The notes beneath the pieces are model-generated. The model was given only the letters and a program-made list of their open reading frames with translations. It searched no databases and had not been told where the DNA came from. Below are positions 16,193-24,087 of a DNA stretch of 64,000 nucleotides, in pieces; positions within the stretch are counted from its first letter, which is position 1, and each line of letters begins with the position of its first letter. The position numbers were made by a program, and so were the translations under genes. Origin of the DNA: an uncultured Prevotellaceae bacterium (GTDB taxonomy: Bacteria > Bacteroidota > Bacteroidia > Bacteroidales > Bacteroidaceae); assembly GCA_900316645.1 (NCBI GenBank), contig ONDP01000020.1, forward strand, positions 21,195 to 85,194, in the 5' to 3' direction.

Positions 16193-16822
16193 TTACAATT
16201 CAAACTGATATCCAACCGTGAGCCACAGGGAATTGGCTTTCCAAGAATCTTGCACCTCCAGTTCCTTATGGCACATGTTCATCAGTCCGATATTATAACG
16301 CAAATCGAGCACAATATGCCTGTAATTGTAAGAGATGCCTGCAGGGATGGAAATGTTGACACGTTTGAAATCTGATGTATTAGTCAAAGTGTTATGATTA
16401 TCCTTGAACTTCCCACTTACCAAATAACCTAACTCTACACCTGCCTTAATAGCCAGACCAGGCAGGATGTTGGGCTCGATATAGAAATTCACTAAAACGG
16501 GAATATTGATGAAATGGAGCGATTGAGTTACTTTCCCGAGACCCTCTACTTCTCCATAAGAATATCCTTGGTTCGAATAGAATGCACCGAAAGAAATTCC
16601 TATTTGTTGCCAGGCTTGATACTCCACATCCAAGCCTCCTACAAAGCCCCACTTATGTTTAGGACTTATAGCATGATTCATGTCTGTCCACAGGTCCTCC
16701 ACAGACATTTTAGAAGAATTGACTCCAACTTTTGGTGTCAACGTCCACAAGCGTGTATCCTGTTGTGCCCTCATACCCATTGAGAGGCTCAGAAATGCAA
16801 TAATTACAATTATTCTATTCAT
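16193..16822 (-). CDS. Outer-membrane beta-barrel protein, PorT-like
   Basis: A 209-residue protein. A signal peptide ends near MRAQ. Alternating hydrophobic strands follow (FVGGLDVEYQAWQQIGISFGAFY, FINIPVLVNFYIEP, INIPAGISYNYRHIVLDLRYNIGL), and it ends in an aromatic/hydrophobic strand, LWLTVGYQFEL. This fits the eight-strand OMP_b-brl family of Bacteroidota. The FINIPVLVNFY segment is typical of PorT-like barrels. Function unknown. No clear -7 box is seen upstream. Confidence 0.8.
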   Translation of the reverse strand: MNRIIVIIAFLSLSMGMRAQQDTRLWTLTPKVGVNSSKMSVEDLWTDMNHAISPKHKWGFVGGLDVEYQAWQQIGISFGAFYSNQGYSYGEVEGLGKVTQSLHFINIPVLVNFYIEPNILPGLAIKAGVELGYLVSGKFKDNHNTLTNTSDFKRVNISIPAGISYNYRHIVLDLRYNIGLMNMCHKELEVQDSWKANSLWLTVGYQFEL

Positions 16823-16908
16823 CCTTTTCGTGTTTTATTTTATAAACGCATTTATATGCCATTTATTTTATTGAGAAACCATAAAAACCAGCAGACCCAC
16901 GGAATAAA

Positions 16909-16969
16909 AAAAAGCATTTCGATGGTTTATAATTCTCTATTACAAGAAAACAACCATCGAATGCTTTTT
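16909..16969 (-). terminator. Intrinsic terminator of the 17026 lipoprotein
   Basis: AAAAAGCATTCGATGGTT pairs with AACCATCGAAATGCTTTTT (one bulged base) around a 24-nt loop, followed in the leftward direction by eight T. It lies between the lipoprotein stop and the beta-barrel gene. Confidence 0.85.
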
Positions 16970-17025
16970 AGTGTGTTTAGGAAAAAGGAAATAGATTTAT
17001 TAAGATAATATTAAAGAAGTATTAA

Positions 17026-18429
17026 TTAAATTTTCTCCATATAGTAAGCAACATACTGCTCACCGTCCCACCGTTCGATAATTCCCTTCGAATCAGATAT
17101 GGACACTACAGTCCAATCATCAACCCTGACACCATACCCAGATTTTTCATAGCGGAGCGACAAGAGACGATCGTAGAAGGTATAGGTTCCTGACTGTTGC
17201 AATTCCCATGTACCGTAACGCATCTTCCACGACTCAAAAGTATCTCCTAATAAAAAAATTCGGACGTTGTCATTATCCTTCTCCTCATCGCCTGTGCTTA
17301 CACCAGAAAGTTCCCAATCCCAGGACTCCTTCAAGGTCCCGTCTATCTTAAACTCAGCTCCTACAGTGCGGTAGGCCTGCCAATTACCAACCAACTTGTT
17401 GGCAGTTATCTCTGTGCGCACAAATGTAATGTTGCCTATCGTTACCTCGTCGCCGTTGACGGCAACTCTGAACTTATCATTGTCATCTATTTTACCATCG
17501 CCATTGACATCTGCATTCACTATCATATAATCATCTATTATCTGGTATCTGCCTTCAAGCAGCGTTTTCTGCCCATAGACAGAAAGCGTCTGCAAGATGT
17601 AGTCATCAGAAACTGTGAGCGTGAAATATTCCTTCATATCAGGGTTCTTCTCTACATAATATCCTGATGTCAGCATTTTAGCATTCTGCATGTCTTCTAT
17701 CTTCTTTTTGACTTCGTCTGTCATACGACTGAAAGTCATTTCTTCAGATTTACCATCAGAAGTATTGGTTATAACCAAAGACAATGCGCCATTCTTCATA
17801 TAAAACTTAAAAGAATTGCCCTCGTCACTACTAAACTTCATATTATTTCCACGTGTCCAGGAAAAAATCAATTCATCTGTATGTTTACCATAATATAATA
17901 TAATCTTTCCACTCGACGTGGTTTCAAATTTCATCACGTAATACAAATCTGAAGCAATCTGTGCATACCACTCCCCGATAGCATCTTGTTGGACCTTGTC
18001 AAAATAGGCCTCCATTGTGTTGATGCTGTTCTGAACAGAGGTTGTTACCTTCTTCATCTGAATGTTGCCCAGAGTCGGGTCGTTAATGTGCATCACATCG
18101 TCGATGATAGTTGCAGTTGAGGCTTCGCCACCGATATTGAAGGTAATGGTATTGTCTTTTTTCGTAAAGGTGCCTGAGCCATAGGTCTTGTAATAGACGT
18201 CTCCACTGATTTCATAAATGTGAAGCATTACAGAGCTATTATCCTTAAAATCCAATACAAGCAGATAATTACCTTCCTGCATGAACCATGCTCCTACACT
18301 TGATTTACCCGAAGGCTTGTCATTACCTCCACTGCCATTGCCACCAACCGAGGTAGCATCATCACCACCACAAGCCACCATCAAGGCCATTGTGGCTATC
18401 ACCATCAAAATTGAACAAATCTTCTTCAT
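17026..18429 (-). CDS. CGGDD lipoprotein with C-terminal lipocalin-like domain
   Basis: 467 residues from MKKICSILMV. The lipobox Cys is C20 in MVACGGDD; acidic residues just after the Cys resemble the surface-export signal of Bacteroidota lipoproteins. The body contains about three beta-rich segments (GAWFMQEGNYLLVLDF, GEWYAQIASDLYYVMKF, LVGNWQAYRTVGAEF), each beginning with a G-W motif as in lipocalin-like domains. A DVNGDGKIDDNDK stretch resembles a calcium-binding loop. The last 130 residues match the fragment at 21287 closely. The promoter lies in repeat copy P3. Function unknown, probably cell surface. Confidence 0.78.
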   Translation of the reverse strand: MKKICSILMVIATMALMVACGGDDATSVGGNGSGGNDKPSGKSSVGAWFMQEGNYLLVLDFKDNSSVMLHIYEISGDVYYKTYGSGTFTKKDNTITFNIGGEASTATIIDDVMHINDPTLGNIQMKKVTTSVQNSINTMEAYFDKVQQDAIGEWYAQIASDLYYVMKFETTSSGKIILYYGKHTDELIFSWTRGNNMKFSSDEGNSFKFYMKNGALSLVITNTSDGKSEEMTFSRMTDEVKKKIEDMQNAKMLTSGYYVEKNPDMKEYFTLTVSDDYILQTLSVYGQKTLLEGRYQIIDDYMIVNADVNGDGKIDDNDKFRVAVNGDEVTIGNITFVRTEITANKLVGNWQAYRTVGAEFKIDGTLKESWDWELSGVSTGDEEKDNDNVRIFLLGDTFESWKMRYGTWELQQSGTYTFYDRLLSLRYEKSGYGVRVDDWTVVSISDSKGIIERWDGEQYVAYYMEKI

Positions 18430-18460
18430 ACTGATTATCTTTATTTGGTTAGTACTCAAT

Positions 18461-18580
18461 GCCACAAAGTTACGGATTATTCACACAATTTGCAACACGC
18501 CAAATCAGCCCTTTCCCGACAAAAGGGAGTAATCACCTCTAACCCGACAAAACTTGCGGATGAGAGGGCGGAATTTTTGG
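18461..18580 (-). repeat. Promoter-bearing dispersed repeat, copy P3
   Basis: In gene orientation: CTCTCATCCGCAAGTTTTG, GGTTAGAGGTGATTACTCCC, then CGTGTTGCAAA and TAACTTTGTGGC. It aligns with copies at 21987, 26701 and 30557. The -7 box TAACTTTG is at 18465-18472, 36 bp before the lipoprotein ATG. Confidence 0.75.
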
Positions 18581-18586
18581 TTTTGA

Positions 18587-18617
18587 AAGCCAAAAAGAAA
18601 AGGGGCGACGAGCCCCT
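18587..18617 (-). terminator. Terminator of the DUF6078 gene
   Basis: AGGGGC, a 5-nt loop and GCCCCT, followed leftward by TTTTCTTTTT. It starts 5 bp past the DUF6078 stop. Confidence 0.85.
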
Positions 18618-18621
18618 ATCT

Positions 18622-19059
18622 TTAGGTAAAATTGTAATCAGTCACGTAATGGTCGAAGGCTAAATCGTCGATAGGACCGAACTCCGACAATATCTGCAGG
18701 ATGTCCGCCTGCTGACGGGGCAAGAGTTTGTTCTCCCCATGATGGTAACGGTAGTATGGGCCGTTGCCACTGCTGAAGTAGTGCTTGACACGACGGCGGG
18801 CTTCAGACTTGAGGGCACTGGGCACGTTTTTGTAGATGGTGCTGAAGCCCCATGCCATCTGCACCATCCTCACTTCGCAGAAACGCTGGCACTCTCCGCT
18901 TGCCCATGCCGTCGGATAGACGGCTGGGCCACTTGTGCGCTCTGACGGGTTGAGCAGAGATGCCTGATAGTGCATACACTGCTGGCGCAAAGCGCAATCG
19001 TTGTTGAAACAAAGTTCATATCCCCAGGGAATATTTTTGAGATTTAATTCATTTTTCAT
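18622..19059 (-). CDS. DUF6078 family protein
   Basis: 145 residues from MKNELNLKNIPWGYELCFNN. Conserved features are four cysteines near the N-terminus (ELCFNNDCALRQQCMHY and GECQRFCEV), which could bind a metal, and RYHHGENKLLPRQQADI. It resembles the DUF6078 proteins of Bacteroides and Prevotella, whose role is unknown. A longer start at 19089 is possible, but one iteron copy (19061-19071) lies directly in front of the ATG at 19059. It is downstream of vapE on the same strand with several iterons between, so the two probably form one unit. Confidence 0.7.
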   Translation of the reverse strand: MKNELNLKNIPWGYELCFNNDCALRQQCMHYQASLLNPSERTSGPAVYPTAWASGECQRFCEVRMVQMAWGFSTIYKNVPSALKSEARRRVKHYFSSGNGPYYRYHHGENKLLPRQQADILQILSEFGPIDDLAFDHYVTDYNFT

Positions 19060-19060
19060 A

Positions 19061-19183
19061 AGACCTAACATTATTAATTCGTAATTCATTTATTTTCAAT
19101 ACGTTAGACTTCAGAAACCCTCTTTGAGACCTAACATGAGACCTAACATATAGGTAACAAAGACCTAACATCAGACCTAACAT
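19061..19183 (+). repeat. Iteron cluster downstream of vapE (five exact copies of AGACCTAACAT)
   Basis: Exact 11-mers AGACCTAACAT at 19061, 19127, 19139, 19161 and 19173. The last four form two pairs with a 12-bp step. The last copy ends at the vapE stop codon and the first lies 2 bp before the DUF6078 ATG. The cluster on the other side of vapE has the opposite orientation. Confidence 0.92.
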
Positions 19184-20386
19184 CTAAGCTGCCTTCAACG
19201 GGATGACCTTGTAGAAAGGAATGTTGCTATGATCGGTACTTTCGTAACCCAGCGTCTTCATGGCCTGCCCTACTCTCACCTTGTTGCCGTGACTGATGTC
19301 TATTGAGGGATAGGCATGCTGGATGTGCTCCAACAGCATTTTTGAGTTCATCAGTTTACCAACCTCCCCCTCCTTGGGCTTGCGGAAGCATATCTCAACC
19401 ATCTCCGAGATGTCTTTCTTCAGCAGATAGTTCTGGTTCAACTGCTGGATGCGAGCCACCTCGTCGTTCGAGAACCAATAGGGTGTCTTGGCCACTGTCA
19501 ACTCATGGAGCACCTGAGCATAAAGCTGCCCATAGTCTATTTCGCCGGAATTATCAATATACTGCCCATCGGGAATCAGCAGACAGATATAACGGCGACT
19601 GCCTGTTGCATCCGTCAGTGGGTGCGGATTGTTGGTCGTTGCCACAAACGAGGCAAAACGCGGACGGTCTTCTTGCGAACAGCCATAGATGGGGCGCCCG
19701 TTCACCTTGCTTTTCGAGAGCGTCTGCTTCAGAGCGGCATGTTGGCTGGGACGGATAGCGTCCAATTCGTCAAGGTTCACCAGCAGATTGTTGGTCAGTG
19801 CCATCTCCTTGTCGAACTTGTTCGAAAGGTTCAGATGGTCAAGATAATACTGGCGCAACTCGGTGGGCAGCAGGCGATGGAAGAAAGTGGTCTTGCCACA
19901 GCCTTGTGCACCAATCAGCGTGGGCACACATTCGTTGCCGTGCAGGGTGTCCATCTGCAGCCAGTGGGCCACAGCAGACAATAGCCAAGTGGCCAGAAAT
20001 CCCTGCTGTTCGGTAGTGATGCCTGGCAATCGTCCAAACAGTTGGCCGATGTGGTTCTTTCCGTCCCACCGAGGCAGTTGCTTCAGGTAGTCACCTATAG
20101 GATTATGTACGGGTACATCTTCTGAATAGACGAACTCCATAATCTCCGTTTTGGGACTGCCTTTCTCGCAAATCTGCTCCTTCTTGGCCCTGCGAATAAT
20201 GCTGTTCAGGGCCTCCTGCGTCAATGGGCGCCAGTTTCCGGTATCAGATTTTTCGGCAAACTCCACCTTTCCGTTCAGCACATTGCGACGGAAACAGTAG
20301 TTTTCATTAAGAAACAGCTCGACAGCGAGCGTAGTTTCGAGGGCTGCGTTGACAGCGCCCTCATTACATGAAGGTTTTTCAATCAT
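19184..20386 (-). CDS. VapE-type NTPase (D5/SF3-like helicase) with DUF3874-like C-terminus
   Basis: 400 residues. Residues 1-100 are an N-terminal region (LFLNENYCFRRNVLNGKVEF). The P-loop is GAQGCGKTTF (159-168), Walker B LLVNLDELD (201-209), sensor FVATTNN, and arginines in ATGSRRYICLL. This is the VapE (virulence-associated E) family, found in phages, satellites and islands, where related proteins serve as replicative helicases. The C-terminal 90 residues resemble DUF3874. A TATCTTTG box at 20483-20490 (minus) gives a leader of about 90 nt. Inverted clusters of an 11-bp iteron flank the gene, an arrangement that suggests binding by its product or a partner. Confidence 0.85.
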   Translation of the reverse strand: MIEKPSCNEGAVNAALETTLAVELFLNENYCFRRNVLNGKVEFAEKSDTGNWRPLTQEALNSIIRRAKKEQICEKGSPKTEIMEFVYSEDVPVHNPIGDYLKQLPRWDGKNHIGQLFGRLPGITTEQQGFLATWLLSAVAHWLQMDTLHGNECVPTLIGAQGCGKTTFFHRLLPTELRQYYLDHLNLSNKFDKEMALTNNLLVNLDELDAIRPSQHAALKQTLSKSKVNGRPIYGCSQEDRPRFASFVATTNNPHPLTDATGSRRYICLLIPDGQYIDNSGEIDYGQLYAQVLHELTVAKTPYWFSNDEVARIQQLNQNYLLKKDISEMVEICFRKPKEGEVGKLMNSKMLLEHIQHAYPSIDISHGNKVRVGQAMKTLGYESTDHSNIPFYKVIPLKAA

Positions 20387-20482
20387 TGTGATAATAAAGA
20401 TTTAAAAGTTAAATTCTGTCCTCTTCTTTAATTCCTCTTCTTCTGTCCAGATACGCGCTTTTCACGGCATGTATTTCAACTG

Positions 20483-20490
20483 CAAAGATA
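20483..20490 (-). promoter_or_regulatory. -7 box of vapE
   Basis: The minus strand reads TATCTTTG with a TTTG about 20 bp upstream, 92 bp before the ATG at 20386. The iteron array begins about 78 bp further upstream, where a repressor or activator could act. Confidence 0.65.
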
Positions 20491-20567
20491 CATAAATTTT
20501 CTGCTATTTCCAAATTTTAAGCCACTAATATTCACTTTTTTCAGCAACTAATGAACAAAAAAAGCTG

Positions 20568-20690
20568 ATGTTACCTCTGATGTTAGGTATATGTTAGGTC
20601 TTTGTTAGGTCTGATGTTACCTCTTGGAGGCGTTCCGACCTCTTGAAACGCCTTTGTACAGGCACTTTTGGGGAAAAGGATGTTAGGTCT
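20568..20690 (-). repeat. Iteron cluster upstream of vapE
   Basis: On the plus strand, head-to-tail copies of ATGTTAGGTCT or close variants start at 20568, 20580, 20591, 20602 and 20614 (steps 12, 11, 11, 12). One exact copy lies apart at 20680. A further copy in the other orientation (AAACCTAACAT) lies at 20863. The copies at 20568 and 20614 carry CC in place of GG. The even 11-12-bp step puts them on one face of the helix. Confidence 0.9.
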
Positions 20691-20697
20691 TGCCATA

Positions 20698-20860
20698 AAG
20701 GCACCTTATTCATCAATAAAGGCATGTTATTCATTAATACGGAACTATTATTTTTTACTGCGGACTTATCGTTCATTACTACCGGAATAAAAATAATTCC
20801 CACCTTGGGACTAAAAGATTCCCACCCTGGGACTAAAACGTTCCCAAGGGTGGGAATTTC
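20698..20860 (-). repeat. Degenerate 21-23-bp tandem repeats upstream of vapE
   Basis: On the minus strand two near-identical 22-23-bp units (TTTTAGTCCCAGGGTGGGAAT and TTTTAGTCCCAAGGTGGGAAT) are followed by units built on ATGAATAA..CCTTTA with a 21-bp period. Together with the iterons and the palindrome at 20874 they fill most of the 551-bp gene-free stretch 20387-20937. An open frame here would encode heptapeptides such as VLMNNMP/LLMNKVP; coding is doubtful. Confidence 0.7.
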
Positions 20861-20873
20861 TTAAACCTAACAT

Positions 20874-20915
20874 AATTATCATTTTTTGATAATTGCAGAA
20901 TTCTTCTTATCTTTG
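20874..20915 (+). promoter_or_regulatory. Palindrome and -7 box before the truncated ATPase
   Basis: AATTATCA, TTTTT, TGATAATT is a perfect inverted repeat at 20874-20894. TATCTTTG at 20908-20915 is the -7 box. The same TTTTTTGATAATT motif and spacing precede the intact ATPase at 26679. Confidence 0.65.
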
Positions 20916-20937
20916 CACCGAGCAATACAAAGAAGCA

Positions 20938-21201
20938 ATGACAAAAAATCCATTTGTTATTAGCGGTTATGAAGGCCCAGACTGTTTTTGCGACCGAACA
21001 GAAGAGACTGAGAAATTAGTTAGATTTCTACAAAATAGAAGTAACGTAACGCTGGTTTCTCCCAGAAAAATAGGGAAAACAGGGCTTATTATGCACGTTT
21101 TTCATCACATTAAAGAGCTAAATAAAGATGCTGTCTGTATCTATATTGACATCTTCCATACAAAAGGCAATTCTATTAACAGTTCCCAAATGGGGGGCTG
21201 A
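20938..21201 (+). pseudogene. Truncated AAA ATPase (N-terminal fragment)
   Basis: From MTKNPFVISGYEGPDCFCDR it matches the first 80 residues of the intact ATPase at 25543-26679 (MTENPFVTNGYVGPEYFCDR), including the P-loop LVSPRKIGKTGL. It stops abruptly at SSQMGG, about 88 residues against 378, without Walker B or C-terminal domain. Its promoter region is also related to that of the intact gene. It is best read as a duplicated copy whose 3' part was lost, with the break near 21190. Confidence 0.85.
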
Positions 21202-21221
21202 AGGCAATGTACTGATAATAC

Positions 21222-21258
21222 CACCCTTTGTGCATCGACATTGGAGGCACAAAGGGTG
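21222..21258. terminator. Bidirectional hairpin between two gene fragments
   Basis: CACCCTTTGTGC and GCACAAAGGGTG form a perfect 12-bp stem with a 13-nt loop. It lies 28 bp past the stop of the 21287 fragment and can serve both convergent remnants. No long T-run. Confidence 0.6.
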
Positions 21259-21286
21259 AATAAATGAGTAGAAGGGTGGCTTCCGC

Positions 21287-21700
21287 TTAATATTTCTTCA
21301 TATAGTATGCTACATAGTCGCTTTCTGTCAATCGCTCAATGATGCCTTCTGCTGCAGACAGACTCAGAATCTTCCACTCATCCGTACGAGTGCTAGCACC
21401 TTTTTCATATTGGCACTTTACAACTCTGTCTGTAAGTGAATAGGAACCCGATCTTACCAATTCCCAAGAACCATTGCGAAGCGTCCACGATTCAAAGCTG
21501 TTATCACTGTTGAAGATCATACGTGCATTGTCATTGTCTTTTTTCTCATCGCCCGTACTGGCACCTGTCAGTTCCCAATCCCATGACTCCTTCAATGTGC
21601 CGTCAGATTTATATTCTGCTCCTACGGTACGATATGCCTGCCAATTGCCCACCAACATATCTGCGGTTATCTCTAACCGTACGAAAGTGATATTGCCGCC
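21287..21700 (-). pseudogene. 3' fragment of a lipoprotein gene (lipocalin-like domain)
   Basis: Encodes GNITFVRLEITADMLVGNWQ and continues to AYYMKKY. It matches the last 130 or so residues of the lipoprotein at 17026 almost residue for residue (GNITFVRTEITANKLVGNWQ). No signal peptide or upstream domain is present. It joins, out of frame, to the end of the small gene at 21673-21957, so it probably results from a deletion that removed the 5' two thirds of a paralogous lipoprotein gene. Confidence 0.85.
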
Positions 21701-21957
21701 ATTTTCTTGCAATAATCATCGAGGCTCCCGCCACAATAGCGCGGGTCGTAGAATTGAACCCAATAACCAGGATTACTGCGGTCTGGTTGCGAAGGTCGCG
21801 AAACAGGTTTATATGTCTGTTTTTTCGCCTCTTGTGTGTCGCTTGGCTCAACATTTACTATATTGCCATCCTCATCCTCGAAAACTCCACTCATCCCCAA
21901 AGGAGTGAGTTCATCCTTCATTCTCTCGTAATCCTCTTCGTCGATAGTTATATACAT
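21673..21957 (-). CDS. Small acidic protein of unknown function (C-terminus fused to a remnant)
   Basis: 94 residues from MYITIDEEDYERMKDELTPL. Acidic N-terminus, then a KPVSRPSQPDRSNPGYWVQF stretch and DPRYCGGSLDDYCKK. I do not recognise a family. The last nine residues (MAAISLSYG) are lipoprotein remnant DNA read in the wrong frame, so the original C-terminus is probably missing. It is transcribed from the left-facing promoter of repeat P1 (TATCTTTG at 21988-21995). No signal peptide, so cytoplasmic if made. Confidence 0.5.
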   Translation of the reverse strand: MYITIDEEDYERMKDELTPLGMSGVFEDEDGNIVNVEPSDTQEAKKQTYKPVSRPSQPDRSNPGYWVQFYDPRYCGGSLDDYCKKMAAISLSYG

Positions 21958-21986
21958 AAGCGTTTATATTAAATTGTCCATAGACC

Positions 21987-22200
21987 GCAAAGATAGGCAT
22001 AATTTGGGAATTATCAAAAAATGGTTATCAAAAAATGACAATTATTTTATGGAAACAGTTTTCCCTTTTCTTCGCCTTTATTTTTCTCTTCCCTCTTATC
22101 CGCAAATTTTGGCAGGTTGGAGACGATTACTCCCTCTTGCTGGATTTACGGGGATTTGTCGTGTTGCAAAACTTAATAATAATGTGTATCTTTGTGGAGA
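21987..22200. repeat. Promoter-bearing dispersed repeat, copy P1 (bidirectional)
   Basis: A 214-bp block about 90% identical to 26701-26914. It has a leftward TATCTTTG at 21988-21995, two direct copies of TTATCAAAAAATG near 22010-22040, the core CCCTCTTATCCGCAAATTTT GGCAGGTTGG and GATTACTCCC, and a rightward TATCTTTG at 22187-22194, 42 bp before the lipoprotein ATG. Confidence 0.9.
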
Positions 22201-22235
22201 AATAAATCGATTACTAACAAACAAATATTACTACG

Positions 22236-23858
22236 ATGAAAAGATTCTTTTATTTAGCAATGATGCTTGCAGTAAGCATTATGACGTTTACTTTCTTTGC
22301 CTGTGGTGGCGATGATTCAACTTCTGCTGGAGGTAATGGTAGCGGTAATGGCGAAGGAGGTAGTAACAGCGGTGGTACTACTTCGATTTCTATTGTAGGT
22401 ACTTGGCGCGCCTATTACCAACGTAATGGTGTTCAGTTGTACGATTTGGTGAAATTCAATGCAGACCACACTGGTTATGTTATTGAGGAGGTAGGCAATG
22501 GAAGTGATAATCCCACCAACTTTACATGGACTCAGGATGGAAACGTCATCAAAGTCATTCTAGAAGATAATTATACTATTACCTGGACAATTCAGCAAAT
22601 TATCGACGACAACACCGTAACCATTAGTGATGGCAAGCGAACCTACAATGTGGTCAGAGACGGAACGGGTGGTGGCGGCAGTACCCCTACAGCTACGTTC
22701 AACATCATTGGCACGTGGCGCGCCTATTACCAAAGCAAGGATACTTCGCGCGGCGAGGTTTACGACCTGGTGACATTCAATAGCGACTATACGGGAACCG
22801 TCATTGAGGAGGTAGGCTATGGCAGCGACAATCCCGTATCGTTCATCTGGAAGCAGACGGGCAACATCATTCAAGTCAGCTATGGAGGCGAGACGATTAC
22901 CTGGACCATTCAGCAAATCATTGACAACAACACAGTTGTTGTGAACGATGGCAAAAAGGACATTAAGGTCTACAGAGATGGCACTGGTGGCGGTACCTCT
23001 TCCAGCAATTTCGTGAGCAAAGGTGGAGGCAGTCTGACCGTTGCGCAGTTGCAGGGGACGTGGCAAGCCTATCAGGTAGAATACTACGGTGTTGAAAATG
23101 GCCAAGTATATAACCAATCATATGAAATATACCCTAACGACCAATCAAAAGGTATGACTACTTGTTATCGCTACGAGTTCTATGCCGACTATACGTACAA
23201 GAGAACTGAATATTATAACGGCGACTGGATAGCCCCACGAAATAATTCCTATCGAGAGACTGGTGGTCGTATCTATTTGCCCGAAGGCGGCTCACCAGCG
23301 CCTGAATATTGTATGGTTACTGCCAATAAGACCCGTTCCGACGAGATAGTTATTACAACTCACTATACGGACAACGACATGTATATAGAGTATCTCCTGA
23401 AACGTGTAGAGGGCGGTGAAACTCCTGCAACCAACCCAGTATTAGGCACGTTTAACTTCGTATATCAGTCATATTATGATGAAACTCCTTATGACTATTA
23501 TGGAGGCTTTGTTACCATCGACGAAGACCCATATAATACTGTTGGGGAGAATTCCATCAATATTGCAAATCTGTATCTTGAGGGGTCAAACCTTGTTGGC
23601 TATTACGATCTTGACAAGGATTCCGTATATATTGCCGCTTGGCAGACTATAGGTGTCTCTGGTGAATATGGCCTAATCACTGTAAACTGGAAAGACACTA
23701 AATCTGATTGGATTCCATTCTCCATCAACAAAGACGGCAGTCTGACATCAGATCGTTTTGGAGTATATTCGTATGATGCAGATTTTGTTGAACAAAAAGG
23801 CTGGTGGGAGGCAGCAACCATTGCTACACTAACTCCTACCAAATGTCGGCTAAGATAA
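22236..23858 (+). CDS. CGGDD lipoprotein with tandem lipocalin-like domains
   Basis: 540 residues. Lipoprotein signal with C23 in FFACGGDD, then a Gly/Ser-rich linker. Two nearly identical domains of about 100 residues follow (IVGTWRAYYQ...VRDGTGGG and IIGTWRAYYQ...YRDGTGGG); both contain TITWTIQQIID. A third domain, LQGTWQAYQVEYYG, is more divergent, and the last 130 residues form another beta-rich unit. The G-T-W-x-A-Y starts match the lipocalin-like pattern of the lipoprotein at 17026. It is expressed from repeat P1 and ends at a strong terminator. Probably exposed on the cell surface; ligand unknown. Confidence 0.78.
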   Translation: MKRFFYLAMMLAVSIMTFTFFACGGDDSTSAGGNGSGNGEGGSNSGGTTSISIVGTWRAYYQRNGVQLYDLVKFNADHTGYVIEEVGNGSDNPTNFTWTQDGNVIKVILEDNYTITWTIQQIIDDNTVTISDGKRTYNVVRDGTGGGGSTPTATFNIIGTWRAYYQSKDTSRGEVYDLVTFNSDYTGTVIEEVGYGSDNPVSFIWKQTGNIIQVSYGGETITWTIQQIIDNNTVVVNDGKKDIKVYRDGTGGGTSSSNFVSKGGGSLTVAQLQGTWQAYQVEYYGVENGQVYNQSYEIYPNDQSKGMTTCYRYEFYADYTYKRTEYYNGDWIAPRNNSYRETGGRIYLPEGGSPAPEYCMVTANKTRSDEIVITTHYTDNDMYIEYLLKRVEGGETPATNPVLGTFNFVYQSYYDETPYDYYGGFVTIDEDPYNTVGENSINIANLYLEGSNLVGYYDLDKDSVYIAAWQTIGVSGEYGLITVNWKDTKSDWIPFSINKDGSLTSDRFGVYSYDADFVEQKGWWEAATIATLTPTKCRLR

Positions 23859-23945
23859 GTGCAACGACTAAAAAGATAAAAGTGAATAAGGTGCGTTTGC
23901 CTAACAAGCGTATAAGGAAATAAAACTTCTCAATAATATATTATT

Positions 23946-23988
23946 ATTGAGTCCACTTTAAAAAGTGGACTCAATATTATTATTTTTT
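23946..23988 (+). terminator. Terminator of the 22236 lipoprotein
   Basis: ATTGAGTCCACTTT and AAAGTGGACTCAAT form a perfect 14-bp stem, followed by TATTATTATTTTTT. Confidence 0.9.
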
Positions 23989-24022
23989 CTGTCTTATGCT
24001 TGTAGATTTCCAAAATAATGAT

Positions 24023-24030
24023 TACCTTTG
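24023..24030 (+). promoter_or_regulatory. -7 box of the TolB-like gene
   Basis: TACCTTTG, 58 bp before the ATG at 24088. This promoter is not part of the P repeat family. Confidence 0.65.
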
Positions 24031-24087
24031 CATAGTTCTATATGGCTATTAATGCTAAATTACATAACAACTAAAAAATTTAAGAAA

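Noticed and set aside
16887-16902. 16-bp match (ACCAGCAGACCCACGG) to the methyltransferase gene at 15243
   Set aside because: A 16-mer match somewhere in 64 kb is expected by chance; it could be a further remnant of that gene but cannot be separated from coincidence.
19061-20690. CRISPR array
   Set aside because: The repeats are only 11 bp, spaced 11-22 bp or irregularly, without unique spacers of constant length and without cas genes.
20594-20803. Minus-strand open frame with heptapeptide-like repeats
   Set aside because: Not called as a gene: its end runs through the iterons and its repeats may only mirror the 21-bp DNA period. Kept as a finding.
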